DNA of 64,000 nucleotides from an uncultured Prevotellaceae bacterium (GCA_900316315.1 ONCK01000007.1:1-64000), one strand, 5' to 3'. Shown: positions 1 through 8,310, counted from the stretch's first letter. Numbers and translations are program-made. Notes: a model not told the origin generated them from the letters alone.

Positions 1-354
1 ATCGGCGACGATGAGCACGGGGTCGGACACCACCTTGGCCGTAGAGCCGCTGCCGGTAATCAGGGCGACATAGTATCCGTGGCTGCCCGCCGACTGGGGG
101 ATGGTCAGCGAGGCCGTCCCCTTGGTGGAGGCGATGCTGACAGAGGCGGCAGGCAATATGGCGCTGCCCCTGAGGGGATAAGCGACGAGCGAGGCGCCGG
201 AGGGGGCGTTGTAGTAGTCGACGGAGAGAGTACTGCCCAGCAGGATGCGCTGAGCGGATACGACTACCGTCGGGTCACTCCAGTTGGCCTTGGCCGAAGA
301 GACGGACAAGAAAACCATCAATAGGATAGAGGTAATACGAAATAGCTTCTTCAT
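1..354 (-). CDS. Secreted protein of unknown function, N-terminal part (cut by window edge)
   Basis: The reverse strand reads an open frame from an ATG at 354 to the window edge, giving the first 118 residues. It begins MKKLFRITSILLMVFLSVSSAKA, a clear Sec signal peptide with likely cleavage after AKA or AKAN. The mature part (WSDPTVVVSAQRILLG onward) is rich in Ser, Thr, Ala, Val and small residues, as in beta-sandwich extracellular domains. No family was recognised. A TATCTTTG promoter box lies about 70 bases upstream. The rest of the protein, including any C-terminal sorting signal, is outside the window. Confidence 0.75.
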   Translation of the reverse strand, partial: MKKLFRITSILLMVFLSVSSAKANWSDPTVVVSAQRILLGSTLSVDYYNAPSGASLVAYPLRGSAILPAASVSIASTKGTASLTIPQSAGSHGYYVALITGSGSTAKVVSDPVLIVAD

Positions 355-424
355 AACATACATTTTAATTATTGTACCCTGACAGGTGGGATCCATCACG
401 AGCACTATGGCCATATGGCCTGTG

Positions 425-432
425 CAAAGATA
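425..432 (-). promoter_or_regulatory. Bacteroidales-type -7 box TATCTTTG
   Basis: The reverse strand reads TATCTTTG, matching TAnnTTTG, upstream of the secreted-protein start at 354. No good TTTG was seen at the usual -33 distance. Confidence 0.45.
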
Positions 433-618
433 GACATTATATCCGATATATCTCACATTATCAGCAAAAAAACTTTTGTACCTCTGCTTAAATCCGGTCT
501 TAAGGCTACGAGTTTGCTAATGCTTTTACCTCCTCCCTATACTGGCCATCCTCAAGTAGCAGAGCAGATCTGCCAGTCTCCTCTATATGGTATATGCCTT
601 AGTCTGTCACGCAGCAAA

Positions 619-646
619 GCCGGATACTATAGTCTCAGTATCCGGC
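619..646 (-). terminator. Stem-loop after the metallo-hydrolase gene
   Basis: A perfect 10-bp inverted repeat, GCCGGATACT / AGTATCCGGC, with an 8-base loop. It lies 28 bases past the stop codon of the gene ending at 675, and a short TTTG follows on the reverse strand. It probably ends the DUF2975-Xre-hydrolase transcript. Confidence 0.6.
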
Positions 647-674
647 CTTGTCAAGTACATGGTGCGCCCTGTCA

Positions 675-1649
675 TCAGGGCATAGCTCTGAAAGTCACCT
701 CCAAGCCGTCATAGCTGGCACGCAGGGGAGCGGGAAGCGCCTCATTGAGTTGGTCCTGCGACAATCCGTCGTGGAGTTTGTTGCTGATATGGGTGAGGTA
801 GACCGGCTGTCCCGTAGGCGGAGTATAGCGATGGGTCTGGGTAAGCATGGTCGCGATGCGGGCGACGGTATCCGGCGTGGAGTGATTGAAGATACGGAAA
901 TCTGTATCGTGCCCGAGCCCCATCGTGGACTCCATGACGAAGCCTGTGATAGGTCTGGGGGCAATGTCGCTGTGATGGGAGTCGATGCCGGCGAGACGGG
1001 CCGCCTTGCCCATGATTCCGCCTGTATCTGTAGCATAGAGCAGACGCACGCCGAGATGACTGGGCGTCGTACCTTTTTCAATCAGATAGATATGTGCCTG
1101 CTCCTCATAGTAGTTGGTGGTATGATTGGCTGGCAGGGGCGTAAAAGTAAGGCCCTCCACGGTGAAAGGCGTGCCGACTCTGATGGTGACAAAGTGAGGG
1201 AGCGGTAGATGCTCTGCGGAGGCGACAGTCTCAAAGTCGCTCTTGGCACGGTCAACCCAAGTCTCCGATACATACACATACTTGACGCCGAGCTTCAGGG
1301 CCTGAAGAGGCTGATAGTGGTCGTGGTGAGAGTGGGTATAGACTAGATGCTGCGGCTTGCAGCCTTCGGGCAGCATATCGAGCACGCTGACCGTGAGGTC
1401 AACCAGTACCTTGCCATCGAGCAGGATACTGCTGTTGCGACGCCCTTTGGACATCCCAGGCTTCCACCCCGCCGATCCGGTGCCGAGAAATCTGACTTGG
1501 AGGTCATCAGGACCTGCCTTCACATTCTCACAAGTGACCATAGGCTTTGGAGCCACCTTGGTCTTGGTTGCGCCATAGGCTCTGTCGCCGCCAAGTCGGG
1601 AGAGAATGAGCGCGGAGAGACTTGTCTGCAAAAAACTTCTTCTATCCAT
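675..1649 (-). CDS. Metallo-beta-lactamase-fold hydrolase with twin-arginine-like leader
   Basis: 324 residues. The zinc motif of the metallo-beta-lactamase superfamily is visible as HSHHDH at residues 106-111. Further candidate ligands are the His of NHTTNYY, the Asp of YATDTGG and the His of LTHIS near the C-terminus, an arrangement like RNase Z/PhnP-type MBL proteins. The N-terminus MDRRSFLQTSLSALILSRLGG resembles a Tat leader (RRSFLQ), suggesting an exported enzyme; a plain Sec leader is also possible. The gene sits 17 bases downstream of the Xre regulator gene and is probably its co-transcribed partner. The substrate cannot be told from the sequence. Confidence 0.8.
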   Translation of the reverse strand: MDRRSFLQTSLSALILSRLGGDRAYGATKTKVAPKPMVTCENVKAGPDDLQVRFLGTGSAGWKPGMSKGRRNSSILLDGKVLVDLTVSVLDMLPEGCKPQHLVYTHSHHDHYQPLQALKLGVKYVYVSETWVDRAKSDFETVASAEHLPLPHFVTIRVGTPFTVEGLTFTPLPANHTTNYYEEQAHIYLIEKGTTPSHLGVRLLYATDTGGIMGKAARLAGIDSHHSDIAPRPITGFVMESTMGLGHDTDFRIFNHSTPDTVARIATMLTQTHRYTPPTGQPVYLTHISNKLHDGLSQDQLNEALPAPLRASYDGLEVTFRAMP

Positions 1650-1666
1650 TAAATATCATGTTTTGG

Positions 1667-1903
1667 TTATACTCTTTTTTGTGGCTCCTGCTCATCATCA
1701 GGTTGATACTCGAGCAGGTCACCGGGCTGGCAGTGGAGCTCGCGACAAAGGGCCCGCAGCGTAGAGAAGCGTATAGCCCGCGCCTTACCCGTCTTGAGAA
1801 TCGACAGATTGGCCGGCGTAAGCCCCACGCGGGAAGCCAGCTGCCCTAGCTGCATCTTGCGCTCGGCCAGCATGACGTCCAGACGTACGATAATCTTGTC
1901 CAT
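1667..1903 (-). CDS. Small Xre/Cro-family helix-turn-helix regulator
   Basis: 78 residues, almost entirely one HTH domain (about residues 5-65). LGQLASRVGLTPANLSILKTG forms the helix-turn-helix, and CRELHCQPGDLLEY is the usual final helix of YozG-like Cro/C1 proteins. Such small regulators are commonly paired with a DUF2975 membrane protein, and that pairing is present here: the DUF2975 gene ends 11 bases upstream. The operon order DUF2975-xre-hydrolase suggests it represses or tunes its own operon. The C-terminal tail (QPDDEQEPQKRV) is charged and probably disordered. Confidence 0.85.
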   Translation of the reverse strand: MDKIIVRLDVMLAERKMQLGQLASRVGLTPANLSILKTGKARAIRFSTLRALCRELHCQPGDLLEYQPDDEQEPQKRV

Positions 1904-1914
1904 AGGCTCGGTAA

Positions 1915-2391
1915 TCAGACAGTAAGATCTTGTTCCTCCTGCATGTGGAGACCAATATACAGGATATTAGCCAGCAGGAGCATGATAAGACCCAGTATCG
2001 AGTATCCCGTCACAACGGCATCAGAGGCTGGGGCCGACTGTCCCGATACGACACGCAGCAGGATATGGAGCACAATTGCCAGGGCGCCTATCCAAGCAGC
2101 CAGGGTGACGGTGCTTGAAGTGAAGACCCGACGGCGGTAGACATTGCGCACAATCAGCAGCATCAGGACGGCCCATGCACTAATCACCGTCCACATGACG
2201 AGATCCTGCCTATGCTCTACTACGTTCCAAGTGCTGGTCTGACAATTATTTACGACGACACCAACGACCTCGCACACGGCCAGGAGCAAGGTGATCAGAC
2301 CTGCGGCCAATGTATAAAAGGCATTACTGTAAACGCCGCCTTTGCGACGTTGGCGCCAAGCCTTGCGGAGATCAATACCCAGAATTTTCAT
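1915..2391 (-). CDS. DUF2975-like four-helix membrane protein
   Basis: 158 residues from the ATG at 2391; an upstream TTG at 2397 is less likely. Four hydrophobic segments are visible at roughly residues 25-47, 64-84, 95-115 and 130-150, with charged loops between them. This matches the DUF2975 family, whose members are usually encoded beside a YozG-type HTH protein, as here. Function is unknown. The gene is first in an operon read from a well-matched promoter at 2421-2451, giving a leader of about 25 bases. Confidence 0.75.
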   Translation of the reverse strand: MKILGIDLRKAWRQRRKGGVYSNAFYTLAAGLITLLLAVCEVVGVVVNNCQTSTWNVVEHRQDLVMWTVISAWAVLMLLIVRNVYRRRVFTSSTVTLAAWIGALAIVLHILLRVVSGQSAPASDAVVTGYSILGLIMLLLANILYIGLHMQEEQDLTV

Positions 2392-2420
2392 AAGCAAATA
2401 TCCTGATTAGTTTTCGCCGG

Positions 2421-2451
2421 CAAAGATATCGTAAAATATAAAACAATCAAA
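2421..2451 (-). promoter_or_regulatory. Promoter of DUF2975-xre-hydrolase operon
   Basis: On the reverse strand TTTG (2448-2451), a 19-base spacer, then TATCTTTG (2421-2428). This is a full match to the Bacteroidales consensus TTTG-N19-21-TAnnTTTG, 30 bases before the start codon. Confidence 0.75.
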
Positions 2452-2859
2452 GTAAAATGAATAATTTTTATCGATAAACAGAAAATCCCATACTGTCGCC
2501 ACCATTTGGCTTACCGTTTCGTCCAAGTCGGATACCGTCCAGGCTACAGCCCATTATAGGTAAAGTTGCTCCAATGCTTGTCGTGCACTGCAGCTCTATC
2601 CACGCCTGGGAACAGTTTCTCCGACTTGTTGGCCGTACCCTCAACTACCAGATAAGCCTTGACATTAGAGACATGAGGCCACCCTCCGGACTGGCGGCCG
2701 GACGGTAGCCATAGCAGGAGCGCCCTTTGGCGTTATGGGCACACGCCCAACGCTCCGAAAGTCAGAAAGTGGACTGACCATGAACGGACATTTTATAACA
2801 GAATAAAAGCTTGCATAAATTTTCTCACTTTAAAAAAGGTGTTAGTCAAATTGTTTTTG
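2452..2859. other. Intergenic stretch between divergent genes, no gene seen
   Basis: About 400 bases separate the DUF2975 operon promoter from the lipoprotein promoter. The first part (2452-2500) is AT-rich and the rest GC-rich. No ORF with plausible composition, tRNA or strong hairpin was seen. Confidence 0.5.
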
Positions 2860-2867
2860 TACATTTG
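2860..2867 (+). promoter_or_regulatory. -7 box TACATTTG before the lipoprotein gene
   Basis: TACATTTG matches TAnnTTTG, 32 bases before the ATG at 2900. The -33 element is not clear (TTAG-like). Confidence 0.5.
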
Positions 2868-2899
2868 CCACGATAATACGTAATAGCCTCTGTAAATTC

Positions 2900-4180
2900 A
2901 TGAAAGAGTCTCGTTTCGTCTTAACCATCCTCCTTGTGCTGTGCATCGTCATGGGCCTTAGCCTGACGGGGTGCAGCCATGATCATGACGCTTCCCCGGC
3001 CGATTCGACCAACGAGCGCCTCTTGACCTATGAGGAGCAAATGGCCAAGATACAGCGTCTGCAGGAAGAGATACTCGACGACCTGCCCATGAGCCGTATA
3101 CAGGAGATACACGATATTATCCGATATGCTGACAGTGTTTATCTGGACGCTACGTCCATCGCCTATGGCGATCTCGACGAATGGTACCGCACGCGTCTGC
3201 GCATCGTCACTTCTGAACTCTCCACATCGGCTACAGAGGACACAATCACCTATTTTTACGAGCGCGTATTTGATGCCGACAATTTTACGGGCATCTTCAC
3301 TTACGACAAAGCCGCCAAGCGGTGGACGCATGTCTCAGCTCCGTATATACAATTCAACTTTGAGGACGCCGAAGGCAAAGCCTGCACACTCGAGCTTCGC
3401 ACCTCAGGCAACAAGCGCCGCATGCTCTACAATCAAGCCGTCATCAATCACGGCCGGGATGACTCCGGCAGAGACAATGTGACCAATACTGTCAACTACG
3501 TGACCGTGCCCGCTCAGTGTACCGTCAGTCTCACGCGCGGCGGAGAGCAGCTGATGGCTGTCACCATCACCAATATTTTTGACTCCTACGGCACCAGCGA
3601 CACCGATCTCGCCTCCAATGGCCTTGACCAGACCAAGGTCGTTACCATTGGGTCCGACTTCCGCGCTACGCGCCACACTTATGTCAAGGCCGGGGAAGTA
3701 TCTACCCTCGACTACACACTTGAAGACGATGACAAGACCATAGTTCATCTCACCACATCGGGACTCGCCACATTTGCCCAGCCACAAGGACTTCGCCTAG
3801 GCTATACCAATGTCGAGCTAGACCTCTACAGCGGAGCCCAGTACCGCGGTACAATCTCCGATCTGTCCGACTTTATCGCCCAGATGGTGACAATCTATGA
3901 CGAAAAAACCTCAGCCAATGACCGCAAGGCCGCTATCAGCCAGCTCAATAGTCTCGCCAAGATCGATGTCTACTACAACGGCTGGAGTCTGCGTCAGGCC
4001 TCTCTGGACTTCAGAACCGATGCTCCCGATCGTGCATTTGTCAGTCCCGCCTACACCACGACCGACGGCAAAGTCTTCCTCAGCTACAGCAAATCCGCAG
4101 ACTACCTCCTTATCTCCTTGCTCTGCAATGACTATAGCCTCTGGGACACCCTGCGCTACAAGTATGCCGAAAAATACTAA
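2900..4180 (+). CDS. Outer-membrane or periplasmic lipoprotein of unknown function
   Basis: 426 residues. The N-terminus has a lipoprotein signal peptide with lipobox LTGC (lipidated Cys at residue 25), followed by an acidic, flexible SHDHDASPADSTNE stretch. The mature protein contains an early helical segment (residues 40-80) and then long alternating beta-type sequence with many Thr, Tyr and Asp. No catalytic motif or family was recognised. The next gene, 48 bases downstream, encodes a secreted protein with a T9SS-type tail, so the two are probably co-transcribed and may act together at the cell surface. Confidence 0.75.
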   Translation: MKESRFVLTILLVLCIVMGLSLTGCSHDHDASPADSTNERLLTYEEQMAKIQRLQEEILDDLPMSRIQEIHDIIRYADSVYLDATSIAYGDLDEWYRTRLRIVTSELSTSATEDTITYFYERVFDADNFTGIFTYDKAAKRWTHVSAPYIQFNFEDAEGKACTLELRTSGNKRRMLYNQAVINHGRDDSGRDNVTNTVNYVTVPAQCTVSLTRGGEQLMAVTITNIFDSYGTSDTDLASNGLDQTKVVTIGSDFRATRHTYVKAGEVSTLDYTLEDDDKTIVHLTTSGLATFAQPQGLRLGYTNVELDLYSGAQYRGTISDLSDFIAQMVTIYDEKTSANDRKAAISQLNSLAKIDVYYNGWSLRQASLDFRTDAPDRAFVSPAYTTTDGKVFLSYSKSADYLLISLLCNDYSLWDTLRYKYAEKY

Positions 4181-4228
4181 ACACTCACACGATATTTCAC
4201 AGAAAACCGAAACCTAAAAACAAAATAT

Positions 4229-4975
4229 ATGAAAAACAAGTTTTTTCTCCTGACTCTCATTCTGGTCTGCTTCGGCCTTGGCCAGAGCAAAGCGCAGATT
4301 TACGCTTCCGTCACTGATCCTGCTACCGGCGAGTTGATATACTACAATATCTACAGTGCCAAGCCTGAATACAGCGGCAAGTGCATGACAGACAACAGCA
4401 CAGCTGCCACCTCCCTCAAGATACTCATCTCCGACTCCGTCGCAGGCAACCAGTATCAGCAGTGGGAGATGAAGGCCGTAGCCGCAGATACAGCCACCTA
4501 CTACTTACGCAACCGCAAGTCGCACAACTATATGCAAAATAGCGCCGTATCTTCGGGTGACTACGATATCGTGCAGGTTATCGGACTCCGCTCCAAGACA
4601 AAGCCCTATACCGTTACCTTCATCGGCAATGGCCAGGTGCTTATCAGCTACGCCGATAATAATGCCATCAACCACTACCTGTGTGCTGCAGACATGGATG
4701 ACGATCCTGAAAATCTCTATCTCGATGACGTACAGGACAGTCGCTATGCTTGGTATATCCAGCGCGTAAACGCTACGCCCACAGGTGTCAAAAACCTGGC
4801 GCTTAAGGATCCCGTCACAGTCAATGTACTCAACGGCCACATCGTAGTCGGAGGTACACGCAACTTCTCTGTCTACGACATGAGCGGCCGTCTGCAGCCC
4901 CAGTACGGCATGCGTATGCCGGGTATCTATATCGTGCGCACGCCGGCGAAGTCCTTTAAAGTTCTCGTCAAGTAG
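4229..4975 (+). CDS. Secreted protein with C-terminal T9SS-type sorting tail
   Basis: 248 residues. Signal peptide MKNKFFLLTLILVCFGLGQSKA. The central part (about 23-180) contains QYQQWEM and YLRNRKSHNYM patterns resembling ricin-type beta-trefoil carbohydrate-binding repeats. The last 60 residues (NVLNGHIVVGG, FSVYDMSGRLQPQ, MPGIYIVRTPAKSFKVLVK) follow the T9SS type A sorting-domain pattern: a short beta-sandwich, the G(I/V)Y(I/V)V strand and a basic C-terminal KVLVK. It is therefore a likely substrate of the T9SS machinery encoded at 22-28.6 kb. A terminator follows at 5001. The trefoil reading is tentative; the sorting tail is clearer. Confidence 0.8.
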   Translation: MKNKFFLLTLILVCFGLGQSKAQIYASVTDPATGELIYYNIYSAKPEYSGKCMTDNSTAATSLKILISDSVAGNQYQQWEMKAVAADTATYYLRNRKSHNYMQNSAVSSGDYDIVQVIGLRSKTKPYTVTFIGNGQVLISYADNNAINHYLCAADMDDDPENLYLDDVQDSRYAWYIQRVNATPTGVKNLALKDPVTVNVLNGHIVVGGTRNFSVYDMSGRLQPQYGMRMPGIYIVRTPAKSFKVLVK

Positions 4976-5000
4976 CCATCCCCCTCTATCGGATAATCTC

Positions 5001-5040
5001 ATCGGAGGCCGCCCCACTACAGGGACAGCCTCCGATTTTT
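5001..5040 (+). terminator. Rho-independent terminator after the T9SS cargo gene
   Basis: ATCGGAGGC (5001-5009) pairs with GCCTCCGAT (5028-5036) and is followed by a T-run, 25 bases past the stop codon at 4975. Confidence 0.8.
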
Positions 5041-5521
5041 GTACAGTTTCGTCCTCTCCGGATATGCCCGCAACTTCCTCTCCACCCGCCAGTGTATCTC
5101 TTAAGAAAAACTTTGACGGAGACTTGGCTCAGTAGAATATCTGTAGCGCCAAGCATTTCGCTTAGCAGTAGAAAGAAGTGAGGTCTTTCGAGTTCGAGGC
5201 GTCTCTCAAGCAGAATTGGAAGTAATTTATCCTCGAAGCAAAACGACGTTGCTGCAATTCTTTAGGTACAATAATCATACAGGCAAAGTCAAGATTTCCT
5301 TTGCAAAGCCTGCACAATGCAGCATCCATGAGAGCGGACCACTTCCGTCCAGCCTCATTTGCTTACCGTGCTACCTAGTCCTAACTCACCGCACGGCCTC
5401 CTTGACGGCATCCTTTTAAAAAATATACTACGCGAAGAAACGGCACCGTCCACATGCGGCCCCTACCACGAAGGTTCCCCAATACTTTCGGGAACTCGTC
5501 GCATCTTAGGCGGCACATCAG
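5041..5521. other. Gene-free stretch before MITE copy A
   Basis: About 480 bases with stop codons in all frames apart from short, unconvincing ORFs. No tRNA, promoter pair or strong hairpin was recognised. Confidence 0.5.
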
Positions 5522-5810
5522 TTTTTTATATAATAAATCTCCATCTCCGCTTGATGCAGGTGCCGATGTTGTGATGACAAGTCGCCTAGGTCGCACGACA
5601 AGGTCGGATGTAGTTTAAACTAGGTCGGACTTAGTTTAAACTGGAAGGCGAGTTGTTATCACCTGATAGCCAGCTAGTTACAAAAGAATCAAATCCTGTT
5701 TGCAATTCATTGGATTTCAGCGAGTTACAAAGGCATTTTGAGCGATTTCCCTCCTTTTCGTGTTCGGCGACAGACTAGGCATCTCCATTCAATATTTTAT
5801 ATGAAAAAAT
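5522..5810 (-). repeat. MITE-like element, copy A (inverted relative to B, C, D)
   Basis: A 289-base element. Its reverse complement shares with copies B, C and D the same landmarks in the same order: a T-rich end (TTTTTTCATATAAAA, degenerate here), the ATTACAAA and GATAACAACTCGCC blocks, two 21-bp TTTAAACTA(A/C)(G/A)TCCGACCT(A/T)G units, GGCGACTTGTCATC, and an end reading ATTTATTATATAAAA. No coding capacity. It is the most diverged copy at its distal terminal repeat. Confidence 0.75.
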
Positions 5811-5879
5811 TTATATCCCAGTGAAGCCTTAGTCAGAATAGTTGCTTGTATTTGCAAGCTTGTCTCTCTCGGCGAGACT

Positions 5880-6235
5880 TCCAGCGAAGCACAAAAAAGG
5901 AATCCGGCGAAAGTGTTACGGCTGCGAAGACTGATTGGGCAACAGAGAGAGAGACGCCGTGCTAACGAGGAAAAGTGATCGGATAGGAAGAGAGGACTTG
6001 AGATAATAAGGGAAGGTAACTAGAGCAGCGAGGCGAGTGATTAGGCAACGGGGGCTAATGAGCAATACACGAGGGGGATCGGCCGAGGCTGCAAGGAGAG
6101 TAATTGGAATAACGGGGGCGTACTATCGGGCCACAAAGGAGGATGACCAGAGCAGAGAGGAGATTGACTGGACCACTGGGCGAGTAATCAATCCACAAGG
6201 GAGCATAAGCGGACCAGTGGGGAGAGTGATCGAGA
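5880..6235 (+). repeat. Purine-rich degenerate repeat region
   Basis: Strongly G+A-rich on the + strand, with recurring imperfect blocks of the form GAG(A)GT(A/G)AT(T/C) at roughly 5973, 6031, 6097, 6180 and 6220, each often followed by GG-rich text. The period is irregular (about 40-80 bases). No ORF of credible composition. Nature unknown. Confidence 0.4.
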
Positions 6236-6461
6236 TTTCATCCGCTAGCCTTTGTCCGGCCCACCAATCAGGGTGTGGCCGTCACGGACGTAGGCCTGCA
6301 AGCCGGCGATGGGCGCGATGAATAAGCCGCTGACTGACATTCAGCGGACGACACAGAAGGTTTTATTCCCCGCAAATTTTTGACTGAGCCGGAGCCTCCT
6401 GGTTTCTGGCCGCTGTAAAGATATTTTATCAGCCATGCGCGACTTATTCAGACTTTTTACG

Positions 6462-6469
6462 TAATTTTG
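6462..6469 (+). promoter_or_regulatory. -7 box TAATTTTG before the penicillin-binding protein gene
   Basis: TAATTTTGC matches TAnnTTTGC, 30 bases before the ATG at 6499. The same octamer is used before nadB, dacB and ompA in this window. Confidence 0.55.
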
Positions 6470-6498
6470 CCTTTCAAAGTCAAGGTTCTAACCTTCCC

Positions 6499-7857
6499 AT
6501 GCGATTCCCGCTCATCCTCTTACTACTCCTGCCCCTCTCCCTGCTGCGCGCCCAGACCCTGCCTACTGACGGTCCGCTTACCATAGACACAGCGCTGCAG
6601 GCGCTTGCTAGCCGTCTGCTCGAGGGTAAGCAAGGAAGCATCATCGCTCTGGAGCCTCAGACAGGCAAGGTTCTCTGTCTCGTATCCTCCTCTACCTATA
6701 CCGACACGACAGATCGGGCCATCGGCATGGCTTACTCTCCCGGCTCCACCTTTAAGACAGCCCAAGCGCTCACCCTGCTGTCGCTCGGGACACTGTCTGC
6801 CGAGACACAATACGCCTGCCACAAAGGATTTTGGACGGACAATATCCATATCGGATGCCATGAGCACCGATCTCCCCAGTCCCTTCGCGGCGCGCTGTCC
6901 GTATCATGCAACTCCTACTTCTGCAAAGCATTTAAGTACTTCGTAGATCATCCTGGCAAATTCAGTTCCAGATATGCCGCCATCAACCGCTGGCACGCCT
7001 ATATGGCCAGCATGGGGCTCGGCCAAAGCCTCGGCATCGACCTGCCCGGCGAGGCAGGCGGTTTCATCCCGGACTCTGCCTATCTCAGGCACGCTTATCA
7101 CGGCCGCTGGAACGGCGCGACGATCATGTGGGTCGGCATGGGACAGGGAGAAGTCAAACTTACCCCGCTGCAGCTCTGCAACCTCTGCGCCTCCATAGCC
7201 AACCGCGGCTACTGGTACACGCCCCATATCCACCAGCCGACGCCCGGCCATCCGCTTGATTCCAAGTATACCGTCAGGCATCGGTGCTTGCCTTCGCCCA
7301 AGGCGTACCAGGTCGTCATAGACGGCATGCGGGGAGCTGTCACCTACGGCACTGCCAAGAGCATCAAGGATACGCGATTTACCATCTGCGGCAAGACCGG
7401 CACTGCAGAGAATACTGGCGAAGACCACTCCATCTTCATGGGCTTCGCCCCCATGACTTCGCCCCGCATTGCCGTATCGGTGTATATAGAGAACGGCGGC
7501 TTCGGCGCCGACCTCGCCGCCCCGATAGCAGCCCTTCTCATCGAGCAGTACCTCACCGGCACCCTCTTGCCGCGGTCAGAGCACAAAGTCAGACAGTGGG
7601 AGAACTATATCGTACTGCCCTACCCCGAAGAAACTATACTTGACGATAAACAAGACGACTTGTCCGCCTCTCCCACCTCAGCCAAGGCTGCGGCAGCCAA
7701 GAGCAGCACGGTCAAGCCTGCAGGCACCTCAGCTAATGTAAAGGGCAAAGCAAGTACTCGCGCCGCTGTCCGACATCAAGGCAAGGTCTCCGGCAAATCG
7801 GCTCACAAATCCGCACTTCCTGCCGCCCGACGCAAGTCCGTCCCCAGCCGGAAGTAG
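6499..7857 (+). CDS. Reduced penicillin-binding transpeptidase (PBP2/FtsI-type domain)
   Basis: 452 residues. Signal or anchor segment at 1-19, then directly a transpeptidase domain with all three active-site motifs: SxxK as STFK (83-86), SxN as SCN (136-138) and KTG (299-301, GKTGTAEN). It would act in the periplasm cross-linking peptidoglycan. Compared with MrdA/FtsI (about 570-650 residues), the N-terminal dimerisation/pedestal domain is missing. The C-terminus (about 385-452) is instead a low-complexity tail rich in Ala, Lys, Ser, Arg and Thr. Only about 25 residues separate the leader from the catalytic fold. Active-site residues are intact, so it is probably functional and not a pseudogene. 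Confidence 0.85.
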   Translation: MRFPLILLLLLPLSLLRAQTLPTDGPLTIDTALQALASRLLEGKQGSIIALEPQTGKVLCLVSSSTYTDTTDRAIGMAYSPGSTFKTAQALTLLSLGTLSAETQYACHKGFWTDNIHIGCHEHRSPQSLRGALSVSCNSYFCKAFKYFVDHPGKFSSRYAAINRWHAYMASMGLGQSLGIDLPGEAGGFIPDSAYLRHAYHGRWNGATIMWVGMGQGEVKLTPLQLCNLCASIANRGYWYTPHIHQPTPGHPLDSKYTVRHRCLPSPKAYQVVIDGMRGAVTYGTAKSIKDTRFTICGKTGTAENTGEDHSIFMGFAPMTSPRIAVSVYIENGGFGADLAAPIAALLIEQYLTGTLLPRSEHKVRQWENYIVLPYPEETILDDKQDDLSASPTSAKAAAAKSSTVKPAGTSANVKGKASTRAAVRHQGKVSGKSAHKSALPAARRKSVPSRK

Positions 7858-8025
7858 TTTTTTTTCTTCATCCTCACGCTATCTGCCTCATACAGAAAGC
7901 CGCGCCCGTCAGCGCCGTTCCCTACTCCCGGTGGCAGGGACTGCTTGGGTATTGCCCCAACAGAAAAATGTAAGCAAAAAACAAGATTTTTTTCTCGCTG
8001 GATCCTTTTCCCAATCAAAAAAACT

Positions 8026-8033
8026 TACCTTTG
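8026..8033 (+). promoter_or_regulatory. -7 box TACCTTTG before rubredoxin
   Basis: TACCTTTG matches TAnnTTTG and lies 37 bases before the rubredoxin ATG at 8070. Confidence 0.55.
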
Positions 8034-8069
8034 TAACGTAAAGAGAAATCTAAACCAATTTTACAAGCG

Positions 8070-8231
8070 ATGAAAAAGTATGTTTGCACCGTATGCGGCT
8101 ACGTATACGACCCCGAAAAGGGAGATCCCGATGCCGGCATTCAGCCAGGCACAGCCTTTGAAGACCTGCCCGAGGACTGGGTATGCCCACTCTGCGGCGT
8201 AGGCAAGGAAGACTTTGAAGTACAGGAGTAA
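8070..8231 (+). CDS. Rubredoxin
   Basis: 53 residues. The sequence [19 protein letters not shown], then [15 protein letters not shown], contains the two CxxCG iron-binding knuckles (Cys 6, 9, 39 and 42) and the conserved YDP, GD and DWxCPxCG(V)xK features of single-domain rubredoxins. It carries one Fe in a Cys4 site and shuttles electrons in the cytoplasm, typically to oxygen- or peroxide-detoxifying enzymes in anaerobes. It is a stand-alone gene with its own promoter box and downstream hairpin; no partner reductase gene is adjacent. Confidence 0.95.
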   Translation: MKKYVCTVCGYVYDPEKGDPDAGIQPGTAFEDLPEDWVCPLCGVGKEDFEVQE

Positions 8232-8265
8232 AGTCCCCCTCCGGACAGATTTACTCTCTCCTATC

Positions 8266-8310
8266 AAGCCACATGACTCTGATGTTGTGTGGCTTGTATT
8301 TGTTTTTGTT
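8266..8310 (+). terminator. Terminator after rubredoxin
   Basis: AAGCCACA (8266-8273) pairs with TGTGGCTT (8288-8295), followed by GTATTTGTTTTTG. Confidence 0.65.

Noticed and set aside
5522-5810. Insertion sequence with transposase
   Set aside because: The elements are under 300 bases, and no ORF with transposase motifs is found in any of the four copies.
6037-6321. 94-codon + strand ORF in the purine-rich region
   Set aside because: Codons simply reflect the G+A bias (Arg, Gly, Glu, Ile), with no ribosome binding site or family.
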